Source of the DNA: Zygnema cylindricum
Lineage: Eukaryota > Streptophyta > Zygnematophyceae > Zygnematales > Zygnemataceae
Direction: 5' to 3'
Assembly (NCBI GenBank): GCA_037447655.1
Contig: JBBHKE010001207.1
Coordinates: forward strand, 517,421-577,420
Length of the DNA stretch: 60,000 nucleotides
The position numbers and the translations under genes are program-made. Numbering within the stretch: position 1 is the first letter of the stretch; each line of letters starts with the position of its first letter. The notes beneath the pieces were generated by a model. The model did not search any database. It saw only the letters and a list, made by a program, of their open reading frames with translations, and was not told where the DNA came from. Positions 20,162 through 31,676 of the stretch are shown here, piece after piece.

Positions 20162-21197
20162 AAGTCCTCTGAGTGGACAGCTTCCAAGAAGCCTCTAGGA
20201 TAACCTTGACCCCTTTGTGTTTCAGCAAGAACAACTGCCACCCTGGCAGACAAAAACACTGACAAACTTCACCCTTGTGAAGGCAAGACTCCTTGGAGTC
20301 GATAGCAAAAAGAATCTCTGAATTTGCTCCCCTGAGCAGTAAGTTATGGAGGGTCAAAGTTGACCTTTTGTACAGAAGCTCTCTGGGAGAGAGGATCCTA
20401 TCTCCTAATTTTTCTAAGTCCTATCTCTTTCACAAAATCTATCTACTGATGTACGGAACCAATCAGAATATAGTTCCGTACGCAAAAGTACAGCTGCCGG
20501 TGTACTTTAGGTACGGACATTGTACGACATGGCCTAAATGTCGACACAAGTCATATCCGGATTCGCTCCTTTAATCCTCGGAGATACCGCGATCCAATGT
20601 CATTCCGACACGTGTTATCAGATGTGGCGATGATAACAAACCGCCAAAATCTTCTTCGGGGATCTCGGCGTTAACACCGAACGTGCGATTAAATTGACAT
20701 TTAATCGTAGCCGTAATAAATACATGCGCGATATTTGTTTTATTAAAAAAATATATGCGCGTTGTTGGCTTTTTATCCGTACGGTAATCCGTACTTTTAC
20801 ATTACATGATCTATGTATTCTGTAAACAGTTACAATTATATGAATTACCCTACCCGATAATATTTAATTAATTATCAAACCTTATAGTATGTAACATCGG
20901 TCTCAGACTTAACGGCTAAGGCTACCAGCTACCGGAAGTCTGTCGGCCGGTAGATGCCAGGATCAAATCTTGTGACCGGCTCATACCTTTTAGTAAATAA
21001 ACCCCCTAACTAATATATATTTCTCGTAAACCTCTGGATAGCCTAGGTAGCCATGGCTTTAGCTCCCTCTCCAATTTCTCTTTGACTACGACAAGTTTGA
21101 GAGTTGGAGAGAGAAGTTAGAGGTAGACTGTCTCGGCTTCTTTCTATATTTCTATTTAGACCTAGAAAATACTTAAAAAGGACCATTAATTTCTACA
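20142..21197 (-). repeat. R2 5' LTR, 1056 bp
   Basis: Plus-strand text from TGAAACTTTGAG to TTTCTACA, followed by TSD TAAAT. Carries a degenerate copy of the lineage-B U3 open frame and the antisense tRNA-like module (about 20905-20990). Confidence 0.9.
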
Positions 21198-21202
21198 TAA
21201 AT

Positions 21203-21707
21203 GTTACGTAGTGAAATGTAGCGTTTGATCCTACGTAGTTAGTAAGAGATTTTGCACGTTTTTGCATTGGTCAATATGAGTCGCAGCTAATCAATGATTA
21301 GCCCAGGTAAAAACCTGTTCAACATAGCATTGACTTTAGCCTGGCTAGTCTACGATGATGATGGATAAATATTGAAGTCTGAGAGAAAAGTAAACATCTT
21401 TTCCTTTGGAAAAGTTTGTGGAAATTTCAACTGATCTTGGTCTTGAGCGATTAAAACAAAGTTAAAGCAATGGCATGTTTGCATTGAAATCTCTTACAAA
21501 CTAAGTAGTGTTTTAGTAGTTAGGAGATCTAATTATTAAGAGTGGAGAGTAGTAGAAAACACATTAATAGAAGGGTTGAACCACGAAGGCAAGAGACCAA
21601 GCTTATGTTATGTGGAAACAAGCTTCTTCTAATCTAAAGTTTATCCTTATGTGAGTGCTTTCTAGTGTGAATGTGTAAATTTCCAATGTGTGGAATGTGT
21701 GGTTGAA
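21203..21707. other. Unassigned background sequence
   Basis: AT-rich, no open frame of note. Contains CTACGTAG-type palindromes near 21207-21240 and repeated TGTGTGGAATGTGTGG. It is the right flank of R2 and left flank of R5. Confidence 0.4.
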
Positions 21708-21754
21708 ATTGGTTGTAGTAATGGGATTTTCTGATAAGAAAGAAATCTTGTTAC

Positions 21755-24037
21755 TGTTGAAATCACTAGATTTAGGGGAGGTAATTTCTAAGTCTTAATT
21801 AAAATAAAAAGGAAAAGAAAAACAGAGGCAGCCTGCCTCCACCTTCTCTCTTTAGCCTCCATACTTGTTCTAGTCACTGAAAGAGAGAGAGGGCGGTGGA
21901 GCCATGGCTGCCTTAGCTCCATAAGCAGGGCTTAAGAGTGACCTAAGTCACTCTCAAGCAAAAACGTTGAATGAGGCAGGACTCGAACTTCCGACCGGTA
22001 GGGCGAGGCGTAGCCGTCAACCCTTACCAGTCTGTCGTAGTAGTCCGTTAGGATACATGGGGTTCGACGGCCATTTAAACAATAGATAGACGGCTAATCC
22101 GATTAACACAATTACAAATAGGATACATAGAAACTAGTTGGGGAATTAAGTACGCACGAAACAAATGTACCGGACATTTGTTGCAAACGGCTGGGAATTA
22201 AAGTTGGTTTGGATCCGACAGCTCACATCATCGTCGAGATCCCGTAATGGCCGCTTTGGCGGTTTTCGAATGTAACATGACCTGGCAACACGTCGCAAAA
22301 TGTTATTGGGAAGCGGGAATCCCGGGAAGCATGAGAACAAGTCCGGAGAAGACATGTGTCCACTCCATGGCCTTGTCGTCTGGGCCGTCTGAGAAGTACA
22401 TCGGCCATAAGTACCTTTTGTGGTAGTCTTCATTGTTCTCGTACCGCGTAGATAGAAGTTTGAGAGGGTTTAGGACTTAGTGGATTGAGGAGGTAGTAAG
22501 CCTCTCTCCCAACAAGCTTAGAAATATATTGGCATCTTTGCCACTCCATAACTAATAGCCTGGTTGGGGCGTTTTTCGTTGATTTTGCTGTGGACTCATA
22601 GGAGTCCATACCGCATAAAGTCTCTTGATCATAATATCTTGCTCTACCACGGTGCGCTTGCCTCGTTGAAAGTGGTTTAGTCAAAAGCTACCTGAGCTTC
22701 CATTGTTTTCGAAATGTTAGTTTAGGTGCGACGCCACATTTTAAGCGCCGACGACGTTTCGGCTTGAAGATTATGCAAGTAATGTGTTGTACAAAATGGA
22801 GGTTCGAATGGATTTGTGGATTGTGAGTAAATGTATGAGTAAAATTAAAGGGCGGATAGAAATCAATGGTGGCTGTGAATGCGTTAAGAAATGGGCGGCT
22901 GATTGCAGCGATCCGGCGTGGAAATATCTGAAAATATGCGTCGTACATGCGGAGCATCTAATTTGGACAAATGTATTTTATATGCGACAGGCGACGTTTA
23001 TGACAAATGACGTGTACCTTATTTGTGACAATCCGCATTTAATGCAAAGGACGCATATGCTGTACGGAAATGATTTTGGTTGTACTATTATTATATTGGC
23101 AAGTGGACGTGAATGTCGTGGGATATTTGACGACTCGTGCGGATTTCGTTTGGATTTTGTGACCACGTGGCGCGACATCAAGGGTGCCGGATAAGAGCTA
23201 CGGACGGCGGAAAAAGGCCGCCGCTATTTTTCAATTAGTGGGAAAGCGAAATCACGTCAATCACACGATACATACTTTTGGACGGCCCGGATTATTTGAC
23301 GAGATTCGTGGAGTCTTGTTGAGTTACACGCAATGACTCAGCATACAATTTTGTTGTCGGTGTAAATATTTGGTTCAACATCGTTTTGTCCTTTTGTGAA
23401 TTAATTATTAGTGTACGTTTACTTAATTTGACATATTTTAAAGTATTCGGGTATATCTACATTAATTAAGGTAGGTAGTAGATAGAGTACGGCTTTTATG
23501 CCTCCGTACAATCAGCAGTAAGCTCTTGTATATATTTGTAGGACTTAGTCATTTCAGGACATAGGAACTTTTTGGACCAAAAACTGTTTATGGACATTTT
23601 TGGTAATTTTATCTGAGGATTGCTCTCAGATCTGTTGGCAAAATTATCTGAAATATTGTATGTGTGTTCCTCTTTGTATTTTTAATATTTTCACAGATTT
23701 TCAGGCCTATTTTGTTCCTGGTCTATGTTTTACTTCATTGTGAAGTTGGCCGATTTTATTAAAGTTCTGGCAGACTGTTTTTCGCAACTTTGACCTGATG
23801 ATGTGATCACTCTGTTCATTATTTTTGTCTGAAACTTTGTGAGGTTATATTTTATCCTAAAAAGTATCTGTTCTTGCAGTTTCAGCTTGTTTTGAAATTT
23901 CTGTAGAATTCTGTGTTGATTCAAAGTAGGCTGTTTTTGGGTAGTCTGTGGTGCTTCCGAGGGTAAATCCACGACTCAAAATGGCTATGGACAACAGCTT
24001 CCTCGATTTTGGTCCAAATGGGGAACACAAAATTGCA
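21755..24037 (+). repeat. R6 5' LTR, interrupted by R7
   Basis: Segments 21755-22700 and 24002-24037 form one LTR of about 980 bp, matching 34854-35755 (902 bp). It contains an antisense tRNA-like module whose B-box-like element (21979-21989, read on the minus strand AGTTCGAGTCC) is better preserved than in other LTRs. Confidence 0.85.
22701..23996 (+). mobile_element. R7: solo LTR, lineage A, TSD GCTTC
   Basis: GCTTC at 22696-22700 and 23997-24001. The LTR ends GACAACA. Before its TG (22704) lie three extra bases, CAT. Related to the R14 solo LTR and to R3 (GGAGGTTCGAATGGATT block). An open frame of up to 136 codons (22784-23194) lies in its U3 part; the R14 copy of this region is broken, so coding function is doubtful. 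Confidence 0.85.
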
Positions 24038-24403
24038 GGTTATGGTGCCCATTTTCAATGGATCTGGGTTCATTTACTGGAAAGTATTGATGATAGGGGC
24101 ATTATGTGAGAAACGATACTGGGGTATTGTGAGTGGACAAGTAAAACGTCCATCTTAAGGAAATCCACCAAGGTTTGGAGGAGTGAGGTTTTCTGTAGAA
24201 GGATCTGCTCCAACAGAGGAGATAGATGATGGAGAAAACAGTGTGTTCAAAAAGGAAAAAGGAAAGGAGACACCTATCAATCCTATTGCCATGGCACCCG
24301 GAGCGGTGGCCGTGAAGACTAAGGAAAACGACATTCAGATGTGGGAGTACACCAACATGAATGCCAAGCACTTCATTCTGAGGCACCTCACCCAAGCTTT
24401 GGC
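24038..24403 (+). pseudogene. R6 PBS and Gag N-terminus
   Basis: GGTTATGG(T)GCCCA (24038-24051) is the PBS with one inserted base. The following sequence encodes VPIFNGSGFIYW, MIGALCEKRYWGIVSG and, after a stop near 24155, a variable acidic linker. It ends ILRHLTQALA exactly where R8 is inserted, and resumes at 30849 with TSLLHIFKAEELWM. Confidence 0.8.
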
Positions 24404-25450
24404 TGAAACTCTGAGACCTCCATAAGTCCTCAGAGTAGACAGCTTCCAAGAAGCCTCTAGGATAATCCTGACCCCTTTGTGTTTCAGCAAAAATAACTGC
24501 CACCCTGGCAGACAAAACCCTGACCACCAGCACCCTTGTGAAGGCAAGACTCTCCAGAGTCGATAGCAAAAAGAATCTCTGAATTTGCTCCCCTGAGCAG
24601 TAAGTTATGGAGGGTCAAAGTTAACCTTTTATACAGAAGCTCTCTGGGAGAGAGGGTCCTATCTTCTAATTTTTCTAAGTCCTATCTCTCTCACAGACTC
24701 TATCTACTCATGTACGGAACCAATCAGAATTGAGTTCCGTACGCAAAAGTACAACTGCCGGTGTACTTTAGGTACGGACATTGTACGACATGGCCTAAAT
24801 GTCCACACATGTCATATCCGGATTCGGTGCCATAATCTCCGGAGATTCCACGATCCAGCGTAATTTCGCCACGCGTCATCCGATGTGGCGATGGCCACAA
24901 ACCGCCGAAATCTTCCTCCGCGATCTCGGCGCTAATTGCGGCCGTCCGATTAGAATCTAATTTAATCGTAGCCGTAATAAATACATGTGCGGTATTTTTT
25001 TCACTTACGTAACAAATGCGCGGTATTGATTTTTAGTCTGTACCGTAATCCGTACTTTATATATTACCGGATCTATGTATCCCGTAATCTATTATAGTTA
25101 AATGAATAATCGTACGTATACATATTTAATTAATTATCAAACTATATACTACGTAACATGAATCCTAGACTTAACGGCTAAGGCTACCGGCTATTTCCTG
25201 TCTGCCGGCCGGTAGGTACAAGGATCAATTCCTGTCGCCGGCACATACCTTTTAAATAAATAAACCCTAACTAATATAAATTTCCCGTAAACCTCAGGAT
25301 AGCCAAGGTAGCCATGGCTCTAGCTTCCTCTCCAATTTCTCAGTGACTGCGACAAGTTTGAGAGTTGGAGAGAGAAGTTAGAGATAGACTGCCTCGGCTT
25401 CTATAATTATTTTCAGACCTAGAAAATACTTAAAAACCATTAGTTTCTCA
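24404..25450 (-). repeat. R8 3' LTR, 1047 bp
   Basis: Plus text TGAAACTCTGAG to TTTCTCA (the terminal TGTAG is mutated to TGAGA on the element strand). The lineage-B U3 open frame is still open here over about 80 codons to the same terminal stop. Confidence 0.88.
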
Positions 25451-25467
25451 CTCCTTTTATTTTCTAG

Positions 25468-26787
25468 TCAATCTTTAATTTCGGGACCACACTTCTCCTT
25501 GCAAAAAATTAGCTTAGGGGAAGGCACAGGTTTGGTCATCATATCTGCTACCATCTCACTATCTGGTCTATACTCTAAACTGATTATTTTGTTTTCTACT
25601 ATTTCTCTAACAAAGCTGAGTCTGATGTCCATGTGTTTGGCTTTAAAATGATGTCTAGGTTTGGCAGAAATAGCGATTGCTGCCTGATTATCACAAAATA
25701 TTTTCTGCACACCACTCTTAAGGTGACCAAGCTCACCAAGCAAAGACTTGACCCACATCAATTCTTTTACAGCAGAGCAAGAGGCCATATACTCAGCCTC
25801 CATGGTGGACTGATTAATAACGTTTTGATGTTTGCTACTCCAACAGCAAGCCCCATCACCCACATATAATACATATCCAGAAGTGCATCTCCTCATCGGA
25901 GCATCACCATAACTGGCATCACTCCAAGTAGTGATGTCAGTATTCTCCCCACCCAAATGCAACCATAGATCCCTAGTTCCTACCAAATATCTAAGGACTC
26001 TCTTAGCTGCCTCCCAATCCTTCTTAGTGGGAGCATTTAGACTTCTACTTAGCACTCCTATAGCTGCAACTAAATCTGGCCGGGTACAATTCATAAAATA
26101 GATTAGACTCCCCACTACTTGCCTGTAAAGAATAGTCTGCATGAACTTCTGTTCATCAGGATATAATTCCTCGTCTAAGACTATGACTCCTTCTTCCTCA
26201 CTCCCCTCACTTCCCTTCTTCAACTCCATTGGAGTTGTACAACTATTAGCTTTATCCATTTGAATTTTTTCAAGCATGTTCCCTATTGCTTCCTTTTGAG
26301 TCAGTCTTATAATTTTCTTTTTTCGGTCTCTCTCTACTTTAATTCCCAAAATATATCTTGCTTCTCCTATATCCTTCATTTCAAATCTCCCCTTTAGATC
26401 GGTTTTCAGTTTGTTAATTTTTTCCATTGATTTACTTAAAACAAGCAAATCATCAACATAAATTGCAATAAATATAAAACCTTCCTCATCTTCGAAAACA
26501 TAGATTGAGTGATCTGAGCTGATCCGAATATATCCCAGACCGGTAAGAAACTCATCAAGCTTCTTATTCCATTGTTGAGGTGCATATTTCAAACCATAAA
26601 GAGATTTAATCAGCCGGCATACCTTACTCTCCTCTCCTTCCTCCACAAAACCTTCGGGTTGTCGCATGAAGATCTCCTCTTCTAATTCTCCATGCAAAAT
26701 GGTTGTCTTGATGTCCATCTGATGCACTTCAATATCTTTCGCCGCTGCTAAACTGAGAAGTATGCGGACGGAGGGAAATATGACCAC
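25468..26787 (-). pseudogene. R8 reverse transcriptase and RNase H (439 codons)
   Basis: From VIFPSVRILLSLAAAKD through MDIKTTILHGELEEEIFMRQ, SKVCRLIKSLYGLKYAPQQW, the active site IYVDDLLVL and RNase H (WSDASYGDAP, IFCDNQAAIAISAKP, KHMDIRLSFVRE). Intact over its length; it ends at the natural pol stop before the PPT. Upstream it is cut by a frameshift in the FAPVVRFPS region. Confidence 0.88.
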
Positions 26788-27692
26788 CGAGCAAAGGTTT
26801 CCTCGTAGTCGATTCCTTCCTTTTGTGTAAATCCCTTTGCCACTAATCTGGCCTTGTAGCGCTCGATTGTGTTATCTGGGTTCAGTTTTAATTTGAAAAC
26901 CCAGTTATAACCGATTGGTTTTTGGTTAGGTGGACAGTCCACCAGCTCCCAAGTATCGGCTGCCATGATTGAAGCCATCTCCTCATTGATGGCTGTTTTC
27001 CATCGGTTTCTTTCTGGACAAGTCATCGCCTCTTTATAAGTTTGAGGTTCATCTTGATGAGATAGTTTAGTTACCTTGTTATTAACCTGTTTTTCTTGCA
27101 GTCTTTTGCTACATCTCCTCCCCCCCTCAAAATCTGAGGCTGGAATAGATGGTTCTCGTGGATTCTTTCGAAATAACTCGGCTTCTCCCCTATCCTTTGA
27201 TTCCGAATCAATTTCCACCACGTTTTCCGTTTCGAGTAGAGTTGTCACTGGAGTTTCCACAGCCGAGTTTTTTTCTGTCTGATTTGTTCCTGCAAGAATG
27301 TCATCTTCTCTAAAACCTGGAAAGTTAGGAAGCTCAAAGTCATCGGAATTTTCTGACTCAAATCTGATTTTTACTGACTTTGTATATTTGAAGGGATCCA
27401 CAGACTTTCCTTCCTCCATAACTACTAGATGCTTTACTAAGATTATATCTTCCCTTTTTAAATCATAAACTCTATATCCTTTAACATCTTCATCATATCC
27501 TAATAAGTATCCCGGTTTTCCATTAGGATCTAGCTTCCAATTGGACCGATCAGTATCTAGACTGAATACTTGACTGCCGAAAACCTTTAAGTGAGATATG
27601 TCTGGTTTCCGGCCTGTCCATCTCTCATAAGGTGTTTGATCTTTTATAGCTGAAGTAAGAACTCTATTCTTGAGGTAATTAGCACAGTTCAT
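26748..27692 (-). pseudogene. R8 integrase C-terminus to RT N-terminus (314 codons)
   Basis: NCANYLKNRVLTSAIKD, GRKPDISHLKVFGSQVF and GYLLGYDEDVKGYRVYD, then the acidic linker and RT entry ([40 protein letters not shown]). Overlaps the next frame by about 40 bp through a frameshift. Confidence 0.85.
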
Positions 27693-27695
27693 TGC

Positions 27696-28212
27696 TTATG
27701 CCCAAAACCTTTTTCCTGTCTTTTTATCTAACAACATACTTCTAGCACTATCACTTAGTGTTCTATTTAATCTTTTAGCTACCCCATTCTGTTCCAGATT
27801 TTTTGGAACTGTCTTTTGGTGTTGAACCCCATCTTCCCTCAAAAAATCTTCAAACTGGTTAGAAGTATACTCTCCACCATTGTCACTCCTTACTCTCTTG
27901 ATTGGAGTTTCATGGAGTTTTTCGCTCCATGCTTTATATTGTCTAAAATAATCCTCAGCTTCGGACTTGTTTTTCAAAAAATATACCCGGGAATACCGAG
28001 ACCAATCATCAGTTATAGTCATCATAAATCTCTTCCCCCCCCGGTGAGGGCACTTTAGCCGGTCCCCAAATATCTGTGTGTACTAGATCTAGATTTTTTT
28101 CTCCCTTATAGGTGGCTGATTTAGGAAAGGGTAATCTGTGTGCTTTACCTTGAGCACATCAACTAGAATCACTTATATCATCACTTTCACTGAACTGAAT
28201 CCCTTCCACCAC
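27696..28212 (-). pseudogene. R8 integrase core
   Basis: The zone 28026-28212 holds CSGC-like and HTDIWGP sequence in shifted frames. 27696-28025 reads MTITDDWSRYSRVYF, RVRSDNGGEYTS and NGVAKRLNRTL, where the catalytic Glu of the usual AERLNRT is Lys. This integrase would therefore be dead even without the frameshifts. Confidence 0.8.
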
Positions 28213-28761
28213 TCACATCTTTTTCATCTCTCTTAACTTATCTAGATTCACATGCCTAAGCCTCTTATGCCACATCATAATATCATGAACACCAACATAA
28301 TAAAGTTTTTTCTTTTCATAACTGAAGATCAGCCTAAACATCCCATGGCTACCTTTCTCAGCAATGAAATAGACATCCTCCTCAAAACTAGCAGTAAAGA
28401 CACCTTCCCTAGTGCTAGTGAAAAAACCTTTATCATCTAATACTGATGTAGAGATAAGATTTTTGTTCAGCTTCGGAATAAACAATACATCGTTGAATGT
28501 TGATATGGATGTCTTTCCTTCTACTAACACTTTCAAATCTACCGATCCTACAAGAGTAGTGGTGACTATCCTCCCATCCCCATAGTCTATCTCTACCATG
28601 GGAATCTTTCTTATCTTAGTGATCAGGTGTCTATCCTTACACATGTGCATAGAGGCACCAAAATCTACAATCCAGCCTGCTTCACCTTTCAATCCACCGT
28701 AAGCACATTTCTGCCTTCGTGGAATTTCGACCTCATTTTTCGCCTCCAACTCCTCATCCAA
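28213..28761 (-). pseudogene. R8 protease and integrase zinc domain
   Basis: GWIVDFGASMHMC shows the protease active site with D-F-G in place of D-S-G. The frame continues to MMWHKRLRHVNLDKL, where the second zinc-binding His is kept. It ends near the KKM of the zinc domain. Confidence 0.82.
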
Positions 28762-29821
28762 AAGGAGCTCATCGTCCTCGTCCTCGGATTCCGCCTCAAG
28801 TACCTATGTGACAAGGGCCTTTTTCTTTCCTCTCGGGGTACCACCGGTCTGCCCCTCCTTGAACTGAAGCTCGGTTAGCTTAGTGCACTCTGCCATATAG
28901 TGTTCAGTTTCTTACAAAAATGACATAAACCTTTGGGAGCCCTTGGTTCGAACTCGTCGGCCTGTTTTTTCTGCTCCCTACCCCCATAGTTTCCGACCGG
29001 TTTTCGGGAATCCCTGTTCCTCCAATCAGTCGCTGTTGCTAAGGCTTGGCCACTCTTTCCTCCCCTTCGGATCTCAATTGTATTCTCTTGAACGAGAATC
29101 ATCTTACCACTGAGTTCCATATCCACCTTGAGTAAGGCAAAACCTGCACACGGTAAACTATGTTCACGAACTCATCAGGTAACTTCATCAGTAAACAATT
29201 AACCTTTTCTTTTTCACTAAAATCTTTTCCCGCACTCTCTAGCTCCATGAAGAGTGTAGCAAGCTCATTGCAAAAATCCAACATATTTCCCTCTTTGTAG
29301 GCATACTCCTTAACTTTCTGATCAGCCAACTGTTGTTGCTGAATCGTACCACTTCGGTACATCTCTATGAGAGCCATCCAAAGATCGAATGCCCTTTCTA
29401 CCTGCAAATGAGGACATGCAAGTCCTTGAGTGAGATGGCGTAGGATGAAGTGCTTTGCCGCCATATTGTTGAAGTCCCAGGATTCAGTATCATTCTCCTC
29501 ATTCCTCGGAATAGGTGACATGAATGTTGAACCAGTTGCTATTGGTGTGGTCGTCTCCTTCTCCTTTCATTTTTCCACCACCTCTCCTTCTTTTGTTTCC
29601 TCCGTTGAAGGTGGATCCTCTTTTCTGGTGAATCTGGTTCCTCCAAACCCTAGAGGAATTCCAAGACTTGATGGACGCCCCAACCGTCCACTCACTATCC
29701 CCCAAAACATTTTTTCGCATAGAGCTCCTATCATCATACTTTCCAAGTATATGAAGCCAGTTCCATTAAAGATTGGTACCCTAGAGGGTGGGCCCATAAC
29801 CTGAAACTCTGAGACCTCCAT
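28762..29821 (-). pseudogene. R8 Gag
   Basis: MEVSEFQVMGPPSRVPIFNG starts in the LTR at 29821. Frameshifts near 29580, 29110 and 28910 break it; the last removes the zinc knuckle His (CHFCKKLNTIWQ in the shifted frame). Middle region ILRHLTQGLACPHLQ and KLPDEFVNIVYRVQ as in R13. Confidence 0.82.
29789..29801 (-). other. PBS of R8
   Basis: Minus strand GGTTATGGGCCCA, perfect, adjacent to the 5' LTR. Confidence 0.85.
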
Positions 29822-30848
29822 AAGTCCTCAGAGTAGACAGCTTCCAAGAAGCCTCTAGGATAATCCTGACCCCTTTGTGTTTCAGCAAATATAACTGCCC
29901 TCCTGGTAGACAAAAACCTTGACCACCTGCACCCTTGTGAAGGCAAGACTCCCCTGAGTCGATAGCAAAAAGAATCTCTGAATTTGCTCCCCTGAGCAGT
30001 AAGTTATGGAGGGTCTTTTTGACCTTTTGTACAGAAGCTCTCTGGGAGAGAGGGTCCTATCTTCTAATTTTTCTAAGTCCTATCTCTCTCACAGACTTTA
30101 TCTACTGATGTACGGAACCAATCAGAATTGAGTTCCGTACGCAAAAAAAAAGCTACCGGTGTACTTTAGGTACGGACATTGTACGACATGGCCTAAATGT
30201 CGACACATGTCATATCCGGATTCGGTGCCATAATCTCCGGAGATTCCACAATCCAACGGAATTTCGCCACGCGTCATCCGATGTGGCGATGGCCACAAAC
30301 CGCCGAAATCTTCCTCCGCGATCTCGGCGCTAATCCCGGCCGTTTGATTAAATTCGGCTTTAATCGTAGCCGTAATAAATACATGCGCGGTATTTGTTTC
30401 ATTTACGAAACAAATGCGCGGTACTGATTTTTGTCCGTACCGTAAGTCGTACAATATATATTACTGGATCTATGTATCCCGTAATTCATTGCAGTTAAAT
30501 GGTTTATCGCACGTATACATATTTAAATAAATATCAAACTATATGCTACGTAACAGTAGCGCTAGACTTAACGGCTAAGGCTACCGGCTATGTCCTATCT
30601 GCCTACCGGAAGGTACAAGGATCAAATCCTGCCGCCGGCACATACCTTTTAATTAAATAAATAAACCCTAATATAAAATTCCCGTAAACCTCAGGATAGC
30701 CAAGATAGCCATGGCTCTAGCTTCCTCTCCAATTTCTCAGTGACTGCGACAAGTTTGAGAGTTGGAGAGAGAAGTTAGAGATAGATTGCCTTGGCTTTTT
30801 TATTTCTTTTCATACCTAGAAAATACTTAAAAGCCATTAGTTTCTACA
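29802..30848 (-). repeat. R8 5' LTR, 1047 bp
   Basis: Plus text TGAAACTCTGAG to TTTCTACA, then TSD TTGGC. Contains the U3 open frame 30454 down to 30122 (110 codons) ending YGTQF. Confidence 0.9.
30122..30454 (-). CDS. U3-encoded open frame in R8 5' LTR (110 codons), unknown function
   Basis: Not a known family to me. It reads in the sense of its element and lies in the U3, so in the element transcript it would follow pol. Shared with other lineage-B LTRs: EEDFGGLWPSPHRMTRG, GDYGTESGYDMCRHLGHVV, PYLKYTG, ending YGTQF. Gly/Tyr-rich, one Cys-His cluster (MCRHLGH), no signal peptide or membrane segment. Could instead be conserved promoter DNA that happens to be open. Confidence 0.35.
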   Translation of the reverse strand: MYDLRYGQKSVPRICFVNETNTAHVFITATIKAEFNQTAGISAEIAEEDFGGLWPSPHRMTRGEIPLDCGISGDYGTESGYDMCRHLGHVVQCPYLKYTGSFFFAYGTQF

Positions 30849-31103
30849 TTGGCGACTTCTCTCCTTCACATCTTCAAGGCCGAGGAGTTGTGGATGACCT
30901 TTGTGGAGATCTATAGAGATGGCACCATTCAAGAGCTCCAGTTGGCTGAGCAAAGGCTGATGAGTTACACTTTCAAAGGAGGAAAGTTGTTGGACAATTG
31001 CAACAATCTCTTTTGTCTCTACATGGAGATGGAAAGTGTCGGATGGACAGGCACTATGAAGATGAAAGTTAACACTCTCATCATGAAGCTGCCAGAGGAG
31101 TGA
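30849..31103 (+). pseudogene. R6 Gag, middle
   Basis: Resumes the Gag broken by R8: FKAEELWMTFVEIYRDGTIQ, YTFKGGKLLDNCNNLFCLYM, MKLPEE, then a TGA. Homologous to ERASDLWMALIEMYRSGTIQ and onward in R13. Confidence 0.82.
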
Positions 31104-31109
31104 AATATA

Positions 31110-31634
31110 GTGTACCTAGTGCAAGAAAAGGATGATAGTGCTTGGAAGTGGAACACCGTTGTCCAAATGATTCTTGTGCAAGAAATCACCATTGAGATCC
31201 GGAGAGGAGGAAAGAGCATTAAAGCTGTAGCTGCCGGAACGGACAGGTGGAGGAAGGATCCGAAGAAGCAGTACAACTGCTTCAAAGGGGAAAAGGATCA
31301 ATCTGGAGAACCGAGGACTCCAAAATGCCTTTGTCATTTCTGCAAAAAGCCAAGGAACTTCATAGCTGATTGCATCAAGCTATCAGAGCTGAGGCTTCAA
31401 AAAAATCGTGGGAAGGGTTCTTCCGGAGGAAAGAAAAAAGCTCTTGTGGTCACACGAGTGAAAGGAGAGACCAAGGAGGACAAGTCCTCCGAGGAGGATG
31501 ATGGGGAGCTTCTTTTTGACGAGAATCTAGAGGAGAATGAGATCCCTCGGAAACAGAAGTGTGCCGTTGGAGCCATTCGAGAAGCTCCAAAGGAGGGATG
31601 GATCATCGACTCAGGTGCATCTATGCATATGTGA
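31110..31634 (+). pseudogene. R6 Gag C-terminus and protease start
   Basis: YLVQEKDDSAWKWNTVVQM, then a knuckle reading CHFCKKPRNFIADC, in which the His is Asn, then a basic linker and GWIIDSGASMHM (protease D-S-G). A TGA replaces the Cys/Trp codon right after MHM. Confidence 0.82.
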
Positions 31635-31676
31635 GGTGACAAGCACCTCTTCACCAAGCTCATAAAGATCCCTACT

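Larger units (their letters stand above)
7283..21197 (-). mobile_element. R2: copia element, lineage B, TSD TAAAT, split by R3/R4
   Basis: On the minus strand the element runs from a 5' LTR (20142-21197) through gag-pol (20161 down to 15802) to a 3' LTR. R3 cuts that LTR into 15369-15788 and 7283-7916. TAAAT flanks both ends (7278-7282 and 21198-21202). The reunited 3' LTR (about 1054 bp) matches the 1056-bp 5' LTR. All coding blocks (Gag, protease, integrase, RT, RNase H) remain in order but are broken by frameshifts and stops. Confidence 0.9.
24404..30848 (-). mobile_element. R8: copia element, lineage B, TSD TTGGC
   Basis: Two LTRs of 1047 bp each (24404-25450 and 29802-30848) and all copia domains in minus orientation. 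TTGGC lies at 24399-24403 and 30849-30853. It interrupts the gag of R6 after the codons for LTQALA. The protein is nearly colinear with R13; frameshifts and stops break it into about seven frames. Confidence 0.92.
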
